DNA of 64,000 nucleotides, from the NCBI GenBank assembly GCA_947454055.1, contig CANGIS010000004.1, forward strand, positions 32,597-96,596, in the 5' to 3' direction. This document shows, one piece after another, positions 18,384 through 28,115 of this stretch. The stretch's first letter is position 1, and every line of letters begins with the position of its first letter. Below the pieces are notes generated by a model. That model did not search any database. It was given only the letters and a program-made list of their open reading frames with translations, and was not told where the DNA came from. Made by a program: the position numbers and the translations under genes. This stretch comes from Hyphomicrobiales bacterium. Lineage in GTDB: Bacteria; Pseudomonadota; Alphaproteobacteria; Rhizobiales; Beijerinckiaceae.

Positions 18384-19066
18384 AACAGGCTCTGCTGTTC
18401 GGGCTTTTTAGGTTTTTCCGGAGGCGCTTCGATGGGTTTGATCGGCCCCGTGCGCGGATCAAACGGTTCCATGATCAGGAGATCATCGGGGGCAGGGCGG
18501 ACCAATTTCATCGCCTCGTCGAGCGGGTATTTCTCAGCTTCCAGCCAGATGGCGAAGTGGCTTTCCGGAATCATGACGGGCATCCGGTGATGCAGTGACG
18601 AAACCAGCCCGTTGGCGTCCGTTGTAACGATGGCGGCGGTGTCGATTTCCGAGCCATTGGCGTGGGCGTAAGGTTCCCACACTCCGGCCATGGCGAAAAG
18701 CCCGTGATCGGGCTTGCTGATGCGGTAGGGAATTTTTTTCTTGTTCACATGCGCCCATTCATAGAAGGCGTCAGCGGGTATCAAGCAGCGGCGATGGCGG
18801 CTCGCGGCTTTAAAGGTCGGTTTTGACGCGATGGTTTCGCCGCGCGCGTTGAAGAGCACGGGAAACCCTTCGGGCTCTTTCAACCAACCCGGCAAAAAGC
18901 CCCAGCGCATCAAACGGAAATGCCGGTTGATGCCTTCTTGGGTTACAACGGCAATCGGCTCCGTCGGCGAGATATTGCCGCGCGGCGGAAAATTGGGCAT
19001 TTCCTCATAGCCGAAAAGCGCTTGCACTTCGGCCGGTGTTGCACTCAGAGCAAAGCGTCCGCACAT
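18380..19066 (-). CDS. SOS-response-associated peptidase (YedK/HMCES-like)
   Basis: A 228-residue SRAP-domain protein. The family protects abasic sites in single-stranded DNA through a covalent bond to Cys2. The N-terminus MCGRFALS places the reactive cysteine directly after the start methionine, fixing the start at 19066. Other blocks are FNARGETIASKPTFK, RCLIPADAFYEW and the histidine motif SLHHRMPVMI. Convergent with the FAD dehydrogenase and 10 bases downstream of the acyl-CoA dehydrogenase on the same strand. The prediction is strong. Confidence 0.94.
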   Translation of the reverse strand: MCGRFALSATPAEVQALFGYEEMPNFPPRGNISPTEPIAVVTQEGINRHFRLMRWGFLPGWLKEPEGFPVLFNARGETIASKPTFKAASRHRRCLIPADAFYEWAHVNKKKIPYRISKPDHGLFAMAGVWEPYAHANGSEIDTAAIVTTDANGLVSSLHHRMPVMIPESHFAIWLEAEKYPLDEAMKLVRPAPDDLLIMEPFDPRTGPIKPIEAPPEKPKKPEQQSLF

Positions 19067-19075
19067 CGGATAAGC

Positions 19076-20848
19076 TTAAGAGGCCTGCAAAACGCGATCA
19101 ATGCCGGAAAGTGCCAATGCACCCTCGGTCACCGTCCGCGCGAGCGAGGGAACTTCGGGGGCAATCTGCTCGGCAAAGAAGCGGGCTTTGGCCACGCGGC
19201 GTTCCCCCTCGGACATGGTCGCATCGACCAAGGCCAGACGGACAAGGGCGAGGCCACCCAAAGTGGTACCGAAAAGCGTTTGATACGGCGTTGCCGAGGC
19301 CAGCGCCTCTTCGGGGCGGTTTCTTAAGGCGTCAGCCATCCAGCGTGTCGCATGCTCCAGCGCGGCCAGGGCCTCCGAGAGACGCTGGGGGCTTGCACCG
19401 AAGCCCGGATGGTTGCTGGCTTTCAACGCTTCGAGGGTTTCGTGCATTTCGACCAGCAAAGCCTTAACGGTTTCGCCGTTTGAAAGCGGCAATTTGCGGG
19501 TGACGAGATCAATGGCTTGGATGCCATTGGTGCCCTCATAAATCGCCGCGATCCGCGCATCGCGCAGGTGCTGGGCCGCACCCGAGCCCTCGATAAAGCC
19601 CATGCCGCCATGCACCTGAATACCAAGGGACGCGACCTCAATCCCGATATCGGTGGACCATGCTTTGGCAATCGGTGTGAGCAATGCCGCGCGCTCTTCC
19701 GCTGCTTTGCGCTTTTCTGGGTCATTCTCTCGATGCGAGCGGTCCATGGCCGAGGCCGTCATATAGCAGATTGCGCGCGCGGCATCGGTGCGGCTGCGCA
19801 TCAGCATCAGCATGCGCTTGACATCCGGATGGGCGATGATCGGGCTCATGGTGCCGGGGGCGTCCGACAGCGCACGGCCCTGCTTGCGCTCGGACGCGTA
19901 AGCCAGCGCGAGCTGATAGGCACGCTCGGCAATCGCCACGCCCTGCAAGCCTACGCCAAGACGCGCATTGTTCATCATGGTGAACATGCAATTGAGCCCG
20001 CGGTTTTCTTCGCCGATCAGATACCCCACGGCACCACCCTGATCGCCATAGATCATCGTGCAGGTCGGTGAGGCATGAATGCCGAGCTTATGTTCAAGCC
20101 CTGCGCACCGGACATCATTCCGGTCGCCAAGCGTGCCATCGGCATTGATGAGAAACTTGGGCACGAGAAATAGCGATATGCCGCGCGTACCAGCGGGCGC
20201 GTCGGGCAGGCGTGCCAGGACGAGATGGATAATGTTGGGTGTCAGATCATGTTCGCCGTAGGTGATGTAGATCTTTTGACCCGTAATCCGGTAGCTGCCA
20301 TCTGACGCACGCTCGGCGCGGGTTTTGAGGGCGCCCACATCGGAGCCCGCTTGGGGTTCCGTCAAATTCATCGTTCCCATCCATTCGCCCGCAACCAGTT
20401 TGGCGAGATAGATGGATTTAAGCGCATCGGACCCGTGCGCTTCCAAGGCGTCAACGGCACCGGTGGTCAGCATCGGCCCGAGCATGAAGGCCATCGAAGC
20501 CGAGGTCCACATTTCACTGCATGCGGTTTGAAGGAGCTGTGGCAGGCCTTGCCCGCCGTGTTTTTCCGGCGCGGTCAATCCATTCCAGCCGCCTGCCGCC
20601 CAATCGGTATAGGTTTCTTTCCAGCCTGTTGGGGTAGTGACCACGCCATCCTCAAAACGCGCGCCGACCTGATCGCCGATCTGGTTGAGGGGGGCAATGC
20701 GATCGGTTGCGAATTTTCCGGCTTCTTCCAACACCGCATCGGCCAGATCATCCGCGAGTTCAGGCGCAAGCCCGTCTTCGAACAAGGAGGTGAGGCCAAA
20801 GGCTTTGGCCATGAAGGCGATTTCGGAGACGGGCGCGCGATAGGACAT
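19076..20848 (-). CDS. long acyl-CoA dehydrogenase (DmdC-like subfamily)
   Basis: A 590-residue acyl-CoA dehydrogenase with a C-terminal extension, larger than the classical 380-residue enzymes. FAD/substrate regions are visible as GTMNLTEPQAGSDVGAL and KIYITYGEHDL, and the C-terminal IQVHGGMGFIEGSGAAQHLRD and IAAIYEGTNGIQAIDLV contain the family catalytic-base region. Such long members include the 3-methylmercaptopropionyl-CoA dehydrogenase DmdC, but many act on other acyl-CoAs. I use the ATG at 20848 (MSYRAPVSEIAF), with GAGG nearby, instead of the longer open frame. Divergent from sua5. Confidence 0.9.
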   Translation of the reverse strand: MSYRAPVSEIAFMAKAFGLTSLFEDGLAPELADDLADAVLEEAGKFATDRIAPLNQIGDQVGARFEDGVVTTPTGWKETYTDWAAGGWNGLTAPEKHGGQGLPQLLQTACSEMWTSASMAFMLGPMLTTGAVDALEAHGSDALKSIYLAKLVAGEWMGTMNLTEPQAGSDVGALKTRAERASDGSYRITGQKIYITYGEHDLTPNIIHLVLARLPDAPAGTRGISLFLVPKFLINADGTLGDRNDVRCAGLEHKLGIHASPTCTMIYGDQGGAVGYLIGEENRGLNCMFTMMNNARLGVGLQGVAIAERAYQLALAYASERKQGRALSDAPGTMSPIIAHPDVKRMLMLMRSRTDAARAICYMTASAMDRSHRENDPEKRKAAEERAALLTPIAKAWSTDIGIEVASLGIQVHGGMGFIEGSGAAQHLRDARIAAIYEGTNGIQAIDLVTRKLPLSNGETVKALLVEMHETLEALKASNHPGFGASPQRLSEALAALEHATRWMADALRNRPEEALASATPYQTLFGTTLGGLALVRLALVDATMSEGERRVAKARFFAEQIAPEVPSLARTVTEGALALSGIDRVLQAS

Positions 20849-20957
20849 GGTGGCCTCGGCAAGAAACGATGAAGATGCGCCGACGATAAGCGATCCGGCG
20901 GCGAATTGCACCTTGGCGCTGCATCATACATAGGGTTAAAGGGGGCAGAAGGAGCCG

Positions 20958-21959
20958 ATGCCGCTGATGAATACCGTGAAGAACACGCGCCGCCTCGCCA
21001 AGGATGCTTCCGGATTGTCGGAGGCCGGCGAGATTTTGCGCACGGGCGGGCTTTTGGCTTTCCCCACCGAGACGGTTTACGGTTTGGGAGCCGATGCCAC
21101 CAACGGCATGGCGGTTGCTGGTATTTATAAGGCCAAGGGACGCCCGAGCTTTAACCCCTTGATTGTTCATGTCAGCTCGCTCGACGAAGCGCTGGCGCTG
21201 GCGCATTTTAATGATGAGGCATTGGCGCTCGCCAAAGCGTTTTGGCCCGGTCCTTTGACCATCGTGTCGCCGCGTCGACCCGATTGTCCGGTTAGTGAGC
21301 TTGCACTGGCGGGGTTGGACAGCATCGCCATCCGTATTCCCGCTTCCCCTGACGCCCGCGCGGTGCTGGCTGCGGCGGGCAGGCCGATTGCGGCACCGTC
21401 GGCCAACCGTTCAGGACGCGTGAGCCCGACGACGGCCGAACATGTTCTGGAAGATCTTGACGGGTTGATCGATGCCATTGTGATAGGCGGGCACGCGGAA
21501 GTCGGGGTTGAATCCACCATTGTCGCGTGCCTTGACGGTAAGACCGTGATGCTGCGGCCCGGCGGTGTATCGCGGACGGCGATCGAGCAGGTGCTCGGCC
21601 ATCGGCTCTCCGATGCGCCCGAGGCGCAGGATGCGGGCGATGCCCCGCGTGCGCCCGGCATGTTGCTGTCGCATTATGCGCCGCGCGCGATGGTGCGGCT
21701 GAACGCGACCGATCTTCAACCGGGGGAGGCCGGTCTCTTGTTCGGTCCCTCTGGGCTGGACGGATCGAAGCACGCGGCGCTTACGTTTAACCTCAGCCCG
21801 ACAGGCGATGTGGTGGAAGCGGCGGCCCATCTCTTCGGAGCCTTGCGGACGCTCGATGCATCGGGCTCACGTTCCATCGCCGTTGCGCCCATCCCCGAGA
21901 CAGGTCTTGGCGAGGCGATCAATGACCGGTTAAGGCGGGCGGCCGCACCCCGCGGTTAA
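20958..21959 (+). CDS. tsaC: threonylcarbamoyl-AMP synthase
   Basis: Sua5/YwlC family (symbol sua5 is also used for this long form); makes threonylcarbamoyl-AMP from threonine, bicarbonate and ATP for the t6A modification of tRNA. The 333-residue protein has the YrdC core (FPTETVYGLGADATNGMAV, KGRPSFNPL, PSANRSGRVSPTTAEHV) and a C-terminal Sua5 domain (GMLLSHYAPRAMVRL). The ATG at 20958 follows AGAAGGAGCCG, a good ribosome site. It diverges from the acyl-CoA dehydrogenase and is followed by a LysR gene after 69 bases. Confidence 0.95.
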   Translation: MPLMNTVKNTRRLAKDASGLSEAGEILRTGGLLAFPTETVYGLGADATNGMAVAGIYKAKGRPSFNPLIVHVSSLDEALALAHFNDEALALAKAFWPGPLTIVSPRRPDCPVSELALAGLDSIAIRIPASPDARAVLAAAGRPIAAPSANRSGRVSPTTAEHVLEDLDGLIDAIVIGGHAEVGVESTIVACLDGKTVMLRPGGVSRTAIEQVLGHRLSDAPEAQDAGDAPRAPGMLLSHYAPRAMVRLNATDLQPGEAGLLFGPSGLDGSKHAALTFNLSPTGDVVEAAAHLFGALRTLDASGSRSIAVAPIPETGLGEAINDRLRRAAAPRG

Positions 21960-22028
21960 GCACGGCTTGCGTTTTCAAAACTGCACGCTATTTTTCTGAA
22001 TTATGAATATTGTTTTGCGGGTGTGCAA

Positions 22029-22964
22029 ATGAATCGAATTCCGTGGGATGATTTTCGGCTTGTGAAGGCTATTGCCGATACCAAGTCGCTCAATGGTGCT
22101 GCGGATATTCTCGGCATCAACCATTCAACGGTTTTTCGGCGGTTGTCCGATCTTGAAAAGCGGATCGGCACGATGCTGTTTGAGCGGCACCGATCGGGCT
22201 ACGCCTTGACGCCCGCGGGTGATGAAATGGCGCAGCTTGCCGCGCGCATGGATGATGATGTCGAATCCTTCACCCGCAAGCTGGTAGGCCAAAGCCTTAT
22301 TCCGACCGGTGAATTACGGGTGACGACGAATGATACGCTGCTCGTCTATTTGCTCATGCCGGTGTTTGCCGCATTCCGCCGTACTTATCCGACGATTAAT
22401 CTCGATATTGTGCTGACGAACCAGCCTTTGAATCTCTCCAAGCGCGATGCCGATATCGCGATACGCGCCACTGATGCGCCGCCCGAGACGCTGGTGGGGC
22501 GCCGAATCTGCGGGCTCAACTGGGCCATTTATGGGCTGAGGAGCGAATTTCCCGAGGCGGTTGAGGGGCATTATCCGGATCTGGATGGTTTGGCCTCCCG
22601 GTTGTGGGTGTCGCTTGGCGATCAGCTTGGGCATATCCGAGCCGTGCGTTATGTGCATGAACGGGTGCCGGAGGCGCAGATCGCGATCAAGATCAACACC
22701 GTTCTCGGGTTGACCGAAGCGGTGGAGGAGGGAATTGGCATTGGCCCCTTGCCATGCCTGATTGCCGATCAGCGCTCCAAACTTGTTCGGCTTACCGAGC
22801 CCAATCCGGATTTTGCGACGGGGCTATGGTTGCTGACCCATCCGGATTTGAAGGCATCGCCGCGCGTGCGCGCTTTTCTGGATCTTGCCGCCAGCGAGCT
22901 CAGCAAGCGCAAGGCACTGATCGAGGGAACGCCCTTTGCCCCTCGATCAGCCATTACCGCTTAA
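22029..22964 (+). CDS. LysR family transcriptional regulator
   Basis: A 311-residue LysR protein with the N-terminal helix-turn-helix (IADTKSLNGAADILGINHST, RRLSDLEKRIGTMLFERH) and the C-terminal LysR substrate-binding domain. I use the ATG at 22029; a GTG at 22023 is also in frame. LysR genes usually lie divergent to their targets, but this one overlaps tail-to-tail with the reductase gene and has sua5 upstream, so its target is not obvious. The ligand is unknown. Confidence 0.9.
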   Translation: MNRIPWDDFRLVKAIADTKSLNGAADILGINHSTVFRRLSDLEKRIGTMLFERHRSGYALTPAGDEMAQLAARMDDDVESFTRKLVGQSLIPTGELRVTTNDTLLVYLLMPVFAAFRRTYPTINLDIVLTNQPLNLSKRDADIAIRATDAPPETLVGRRICGLNWAIYGLRSEFPEAVEGHYPDLDGLASRLWVSLGDQLGHIRAVRYVHERVPEAQIAIKINTVLGLTEAVEEGIGIGPLPCLIADQRSKLVRLTEPNPDFATGLWLLTHPDLKASPRVRAFLDLAASELSKRKALIEGTPFAPRSAITA

Positions 22965-23950
22965 CCGATATTGACGACAACGCGGCCGCGAATGCCGCCT
23001 TTCAGGATTTTTGCGGCTTCATCGATGACGTCCGCAAAGGCAATGGTGCGTGTCATCGAATCGAGCTTTTTAAGGTCGAGATCGGTTGCGAGTCGCTGCC
23101 ACGCTTCAAGGCGGAGCGGCATCGGGCACATCACGCTATCAATACCGAGCAGCGCGACGCCGCGCAGGATGAAGGGCGCGACATTGCCGGGCAGGTCCAT
23201 GCCTTGGGCCAAGCCGCAGCAGGCAATCGCACCATGCGCTTTCGTCATGCCGATGGCATTAACCAGCGTATGCGAGCCAACCGAGTCAACGCCTGCGGCC
23301 CAACGCTCTTTGCCAAGCGGGCGGCCCGGCTCGGAGAGTTCCTTGCGCTCGATAATCTCGGCAGCACCGAGGGATGTGAGATAATCGGCTTCTTCAAGGC
23401 GACCGGTGGAGGCGATGACATGCCAGCCCAGTTTGGCGAGCAACGTGACGGCAACCGAGCCCACGCCACCGGCGGCACCGGTCACGAGAGCAGGGCCATC
23501 AGACGGCTTCAACCCATGTTTTTCAAGCGCTAGCACGGAGAGCATTGCCGTGTAACCAGCGGTTCCAATCGCCATCGCATGATGCGCGTCGATGCCCTTT
23601 GGCAGCTTGATCAACCAATCGCCTTTGACCCGCGCTTTTTCGGCATAGCCGCCGAAATGCGTTTCCGCCAGGCCGTAGCCATTGAGCAAAACGGCGTCAC
23701 CGGCTTTGAATCCGGCATGCGCGGAGGTCTCGACGACGCCAGCAAAATCAATGCCCGCAATCATCGGAAATTTACGCGGAACGGCTGATTTTCCGGAAAG
23801 AACCAAGCCGTCTTTGTAATTAATGGTTGAATGGGTAACGCGAACCGTCACATCGCCCTCCATGAGGTCGGCTTCGGTCACTTGCGCCCAACCGATATGC
23901 TGGGTGCCGGCGTCGTCTTTGGTCAGCATCAAGGCTTTAAACGTGCTCAT
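22961..23950 (-). CDS. acryloyl-CoA reductase-like quinone oxidoreductase (AcuI/YhdH)
   Basis: A 329-residue medium-chain oxidoreductase of the YhdH/AcuI type, without a zinc site. Family features are STINYKDGLVLSGKS, PMIAGIDFAG, the NADPH motif ALVTGAAGGVGSVAV and IGTAGYTAMLSVLAL. Characterised relatives reduce acryloyl-CoA to propionyl-CoA using NADPH, protecting cells from acrylate. With a DmdC-like dehydrogenase nearby, a DMSP/acrylate connection is possible but unproven. I choose the ATG at 23950 over the longer open frame. The MFS gene precedes it by 40 bases on the same strand. Confidence 0.9.
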   Translation of the reverse strand: MSTFKALMLTKDDAGTQHIGWAQVTEADLMEGDVTVRVTHSTINYKDGLVLSGKSAVPRKFPMIAGIDFAGVVETSAHAGFKAGDAVLLNGYGLAETHFGGYAEKARVKGDWLIKLPKGIDAHHAMAIGTAGYTAMLSVLALEKHGLKPSDGPALVTGAAGGVGSVAVTLLAKLGWHVIASTGRLEEADYLTSLGAAEIIERKELSEPGRPLGKERWAAGVDSVGSHTLVNAIGMTKAHGAIACCGLAQGMDLPGNVAPFILRGVALLGIDSVMCPMPLRLEAWQRLATDLDLKKLDSMTRTIAFADVIDEAAKILKGGIRGRVVVNIG

Positions 23951-23990
23951 CGTGGTGTGCTCCGGTGATTGGGGGATCGGGTTTGAAGAA

Positions 23991-25223
23991 CTAGGCCGCA
24001 AGCGGTTCGCTGCGGGGGACGGCGTGTTCACGGATGGGGAGATTGATCAGGGCGGAGGCGATGCCGAGGCCAATCGAGAGCCACCAGACGACCATATAGG
24101 AGCCGGTGTGTTCATAGAGGATACCGCCGAGCCAGACGCCGAGAAAGCCACCCACTTGATGGGAAAAGAAGGCAAAACCATACAACATCGCCAGATAGCG
24201 CGTGCCAAACATCACCGCCACGAGGCTTGAGGTGGGCGGCACTGTGGAGAGCCACAGAAACCCCATCGCGAGGCCAAAGATAAGCGCATTGGCCGGCGTG
24301 GCGGGTGCCAGAATAAAGCACAAGACGGCCACGGAACGTCCCAGATAGATGACGGACAAAATCCAGCGCTTGGGCATCCGGCCTGAAAGCCAGCCCGCCG
24401 TGAGCGAGCCAACGGCATTGGCCAATCCGATCGTGGCCAGCGTCCAGCCGCCCACCCAAGCGGGCATGCCGATATCGTTCAGATAGGCCGGCAAATGGGC
24501 GGTGATAAACGCCAACTGAAAGCCGCAGGTGAAAAAGCCCAGCACCAGCATGACATAGCTGGGGTGATGAAAGGCCTCGCGCAGCGCGGCGGCAACCGAT
24601 TGCTTCGGCCCTTTACCCTGCTCGTTACCACTCAAGGCCCGCGTCGCCAGCGGGATGGAAAGGGGGAGCACGAACAGTAGGCAGGCGGCAAAAAGAAGCA
24701 GGGTTTCGTGCCAGCCGACCGCATCAATCAGCGCGCTGCCGATGGGCGGGAAGACAAATTGGCCAAACGAGCCCGCAGCCGTCCCCGCGCCAAAGGCAAG
24801 CCCGCGCCATTTTTCAGGCATCAGCTTGCCAAACGCGCCGATCACAAGATTGAACGAACAGCCCGATAGGCCAATGCCGATCAACATGCCTGCGCCAAGG
24901 GTCAGCATGCCGGGTGATGTCGAATAAGCCATGACCACCAGCCCGGCGGCATACAGCAATGCACCCAAGCAGAGCATTTTAATGGTGCCAAATCGGTCGG
25001 CCAGAGCGCCAGCGAAGGGCTGGCCGATCCCCCAGAGCAGGTTTTGAATGGCGATCGAAAACGAGAAAATTTCGCGCCCCCAACCAAGCTCATGCGACAT
25101 CGGCAATTGAAACAGCCCAGCCGAAGCGCGGGGGCCGAAGGTTACAAAGCCGATCAGACACCCGCAAATCAGGATGATTTCGGGTGTATATGAGCGTGGG
25201 GCAATGGTTTTGGGGTCTGTCAT
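23991..25223 (-). CDS. MFS transporter
   Basis: A 410-residue integral inner-membrane protein of the major facilitator superfamily, with about 12 hydrophobic segments. It has the loop 2-3 motif GALADRFGTIK and the second-half repeat GWLSGRMPKRW. The substrate is not evident; related OFA-like carriers move small organic acids. I start at the ATG at 25223, with AAGGA 8 bases upstream. The acuI-like gene follows after 40 bases, so they may form a transport-and-reduction unit (inference). Divergent from ppdK. Confidence 0.9.
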   Translation of the reverse strand: MTDPKTIAPRSYTPEIILICGCLIGFVTFGPRASAGLFQLPMSHELGWGREIFSFSIAIQNLLWGIGQPFAGALADRFGTIKMLCLGALLYAAGLVVMAYSTSPGMLTLGAGMLIGIGLSGCSFNLVIGAFGKLMPEKWRGLAFGAGTAAGSFGQFVFPPIGSALIDAVGWHETLLLFAACLLFVLPLSIPLATRALSGNEQGKGPKQSVAAALREAFHHPSYVMLVLGFFTCGFQLAFITAHLPAYLNDIGMPAWVGGWTLATIGLANAVGSLTAGWLSGRMPKRWILSVIYLGRSVAVLCFILAPATPANALIFGLAMGFLWLSTVPPTSSLVAVMFGTRYLAMLYGFAFFSHQVGGFLGVWLGGILYEHTGSYMVVWWLSIGLGIASALINLPIREHAVPRSEPLAA

Positions 25224-25436
25224 CACATGATCCTTCTGAGCAAACCTCCTATACCCCCATGCTCGAGCAATGGCGAGAGGTACCAAAGCGGGCAAGAGTC
25301 TGCCGTTGATCCAATCCGGACGGGATCAGCGCCATCCGGTTTATTGCCCAGAGGCTTTCGCTTTGGTCGGGATTGCTTTTTTATGACAGATCGGCCAAGC
25401 ACGCTGCATCTCGCAACTGCGAAAGGGAGCGTTACG
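25224..25436. promoter_or_regulatory. divergent promoter region MFS gene / ppdK
   Basis: A 213-base gap between divergent start codons. It contains an inverted repeat (TGATCC...GGATCA, 25311-25328 region) and an AT-rich stretch (GATTGCTTTTTTATGACA) that is a plausible -10 area for ppdK. I could not fit a known riboswitch to it. Confidence 0.4.
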
Positions 25437-28115
25437 ATGACCAAATGGGTGTACACGTTTGGGGACGGACAAGCCGAAGGCGAGTCCGGAATGCGTAATC
25501 TGCTCGGCGGAAAAGGTGCAAACCTTGCCGAAATGAGCAATCTGGGCCTGCCTGTGCCGCCCGGCTTTACGATTTCCACGGAAGTCTGCACCTATTTTTA
25601 TGATCACGGGAATGCGTACCCTGCTGATCTTGAGGGCGCCGTCGAAGCTGCTCTGGCCCATATCGGTACGATTACCGATAAACGCTTTGGTGACAGCACC
25701 AACCCCTTGCTCGTATCCGTCCGCTCCGGTGCGCGGGCCTCCATGCCCGGCATGATGGACACGGTGCTCAATCTCGGTCTCAACGACGTGACAGTTGAAG
25801 CCTTGGCCAAAGGCGCGGGGGACGCACGTTTTGCTTGGGATTCCTATCGGCGCTTCATCCAGATGTATTCCGACGTCGTTTTAGGCGTCGATCATTATCA
25901 TTTCGAGGACATTCTGGAGACGGCGAAAGAGCGGCGCGGCTACACGCTCGATACCGAATTATCGCCGGAAGAATGGAAAGCGATTGTCACCGATTACAAG
26001 GCCGTCGTCGAAGCGGAACTCGGCAAGCCTTTCCCGCAAGACCCGAAAGAGCAGCTTTGGGGCGCGATCGGGGCCGTTTTCGGATCCTGGATGAATGCGC
26101 GCGCGAATAAATATCGCGAATTACACGGTATCCCCGCGAGTTGGGGAACGGCGGTGAATGTGCAGGCGATGGTGTTTGGCAATCTTGGCGAAACATCGGC
26201 CACGGGCGTGGCCTTCACGCGTAATCCGTCGACCGGCGAGAAGGAACTCTATGGCGAGTTTCTGATCAATGCGCAGGGCGAGGATGTGGTGGCGGGCATT
26301 CGCACGCCGCAGGACATTACCGAGGCGGCGCGTATGGCTGCCGGCTCCAACCGTCCGTCGCTTGAAAAGGCGATGCCGGAAGCGTTCAAAGAATTCTTGC
26401 GCATTTGCCATCTGCTGGAGAAGCACTACCGCGATATTCAGGACGTTGAATTCACCATTGAGCGCGGCAAACTGTGGATGCTTCAGACGCGCAATGGCAA
26501 GCGGACGGCGAAGGCCGCCCTGAAAATTGCCGTCGAACTGGCCGCCGAAGGCTTGATTACGCGGGAGGAGGCCATTGGCCGCATTGATCCTTCCTCGCTC
26601 GATCAGCTGTTGCATCCGACCATTGATCCGAAGGCCGAGCGGCGCGTGATGGCGTCGGGCCTGCCGGCGTCTCCGGGGGCTGCAACCGGCGAAATCGTCC
26701 TTGATTCCGATGAAGCGGAAGCCGCCAAAGCGGCGGGTCGCAAGGTGATTCTGGTTCGCGTTGAAACCTCGCCGGAAGATATTCACGGCATGCATGCGGC
26801 GGAAGGCATTTTGACCGCGCGCGGTGGCATGACCTCGCATGCGGCCGTTGTGGCCCGCGGCATGGGCAAGCCGTGTGTTTCTGGTGCCGGGATGCTGAAG
26901 GTCGATATGGCCGCAGGCACGATAACGGCTTCCGGCGTTACGCTGAAAAAAGGCGACTTCATCACGATTGATGGCTCGACCGGACAGGTTTTGCTGGGGC
27001 AGATCAAGATGATCGAGCCGGAGCTCTCGGGCGAATTCGGCACGCTGATGGGCTGGGCCGATGGCGTACGCCGCATGAAAGTGCGCGCCAATGCCGAAAC
27101 GCCGTTGGATGCCCGCACGGCCCGCACCTTCGGTGCCGAAGGCATCGGGCTCTGCCGTACCGAGCATATGTTTTTTGAAGGCGAGCGGATTGTGGCCGTT
27201 CGCGAGATGATTCTGGCGGATGATACGGCGGGACGACGCGCGGCTTTGGCCAAGCTTTTGCCGATGCAGCGCGCTGATTTTGTTGAACTTTTCACCATCA
27301 TGCAGGGGCTTCCGGTCACCATCCGGTTGCTTGATCCGCCTTTGCACGAATTCCTGCCGCATTCGGAAGAGGAAATTGCCGAAGTTGCCAAGGCAATGGG
27401 GGCAAGTCCTGAAAAGCTGCGCGCACGCGCGCTGGAACTGCACGAATTCAACCCGATGCTCGGCTTCCGCGGGTGCCGTTTGGCGGTGGCCTATCCGGAA
27501 ATCGCGGAAATGCAGGCCCGTGCTATTTTTGAGGCGGCGGTTGAGGCTGCCAGACAGACCGGACAGGCGGTTATTCCCGAGGTCATGGTGCCGCTGGTGA
27601 TGGCCAAGCCCGAACTCGATTTTGTCAAAGCCCGAATTGATGCGATGGCGGAAGCGGTAAAGGCGGAGACGGGCGCGAATTTCACCTATCAGGTGGGAAC
27701 AATGATCGAGCTGCCAAGGGCCGCGTTGCGGGCCGGTGAGATTGCTGAATCCGCCGAGTTCTTCTCTTTCGGTACCAATGATTTGACGCAAACGACCTTG
27801 GGCATCAGCCGCGACGATGCCGCGTCTTTTCTGGGCGCTTACACGTCGGGCGGTTTGCTGCCCGCCGATCCGTTTGTAACGCTCGATCAAGAGGGTGTCG
27901 GCGAGCTTGTCAAAATGGCGGCCGAGCGCGGGCGCATAACCCGGCCTTCCATCAAGCTCGGCATTTGCGGCGAGCATGGCGGTGATCCGGCCTCGATCAG
28001 CTTTTGCGAGGGTGCGGGGCTCGATTATGTGTCGTGTTCGCCCTATCGGGTGCCGATTGCCCGACTGGCTGCCGCCCAAGCGGCGCTGGGTTCAAAGGTC
28101 GCAAGCCAAGCTTAA
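25437..28115 (+). CDS. ppdK: pyruvate, phosphate dikinase
   Basis: Interconverts pyruvate, ATP and phosphate with phosphoenolpyruvate, AMP and pyrophosphate, allowing gluconeogenesis or PPi-dependent glycolysis. The 892-residue enzyme is full length. The N-terminal ATP-grasp domain has LLGGKGANLAEM and RSGARASMPGMMDTVLNLG. The central phosphohistidine domain has the swivelling histidine in GGMTSHAAVVARGMGKPCVSG, near residue 468. The C-terminal PEP domain has GIGLCRTEHMFF, TNDLTQTTLGISRDD and the catalytic cysteine in LGICGEHGGDP, near residue 844. I use the ATG at 25437, preceded by GGGAG, not the longer open frame. Confidence 0.97.
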   Translation: MTKWVYTFGDGQAEGESGMRNLLGGKGANLAEMSNLGLPVPPGFTISTEVCTYFYDHGNAYPADLEGAVEAALAHIGTITDKRFGDSTNPLLVSVRSGARASMPGMMDTVLNLGLNDVTVEALAKGAGDARFAWDSYRRFIQMYSDVVLGVDHYHFEDILETAKERRGYTLDTELSPEEWKAIVTDYKAVVEAELGKPFPQDPKEQLWGAIGAVFGSWMNARANKYRELHGIPASWGTAVNVQAMVFGNLGETSATGVAFTRNPSTGEKELYGEFLINAQGEDVVAGIRTPQDITEAARMAAGSNRPSLEKAMPEAFKEFLRICHLLEKHYRDIQDVEFTIERGKLWMLQTRNGKRTAKAALKIAVELAAEGLITREEAIGRIDPSSLDQLLHPTIDPKAERRVMASGLPASPGAATGEIVLDSDEAEAAKAAGRKVILVRVETSPEDIHGMHAAEGILTARGGMTSHAAVVARGMGKPCVSGAGMLKVDMAAGTITASGVTLKKGDFITIDGSTGQVLLGQIKMIEPELSGEFGTLMGWADGVRRMKVRANAETPLDARTARTFGAEGIGLCRTEHMFFEGERIVAVREMILADDTAGRRAALAKLLPMQRADFVELFTIMQGLPVTIRLLDPPLHEFLPHSEEEIAEVAKAMGASPEKLRARALELHEFNPMLGFRGCRLAVAYPEIAEMQARAIFEAAVEAARQTGQAVIPEVMVPLVMAKPELDFVKARIDAMAEAVKAETGANFTYQVGTMIELPRAALRAGEIAESAEFFSFGTNDLTQTTLGISRDDAASFLGAYTSGGLLPADPFVTLDQEGVGELVKMAAERGRITRPSIKLGICGEHGGDPASISFCEGAGLDYVSCSPYRVPIARLAAAQAALGSKVASQA

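Noticed and set aside
25224..25436. Riboswitch in the ppdK leader
   Set aside because: A small inverted repeat is present, but I could not match the conserved core of any known class.
26121..28079. 652-residue open frame antisense to ppdK
   Set aside because: It mirrors a well-identified essential enzyme, has no known domain and arises from codon bias on the opposite strand.
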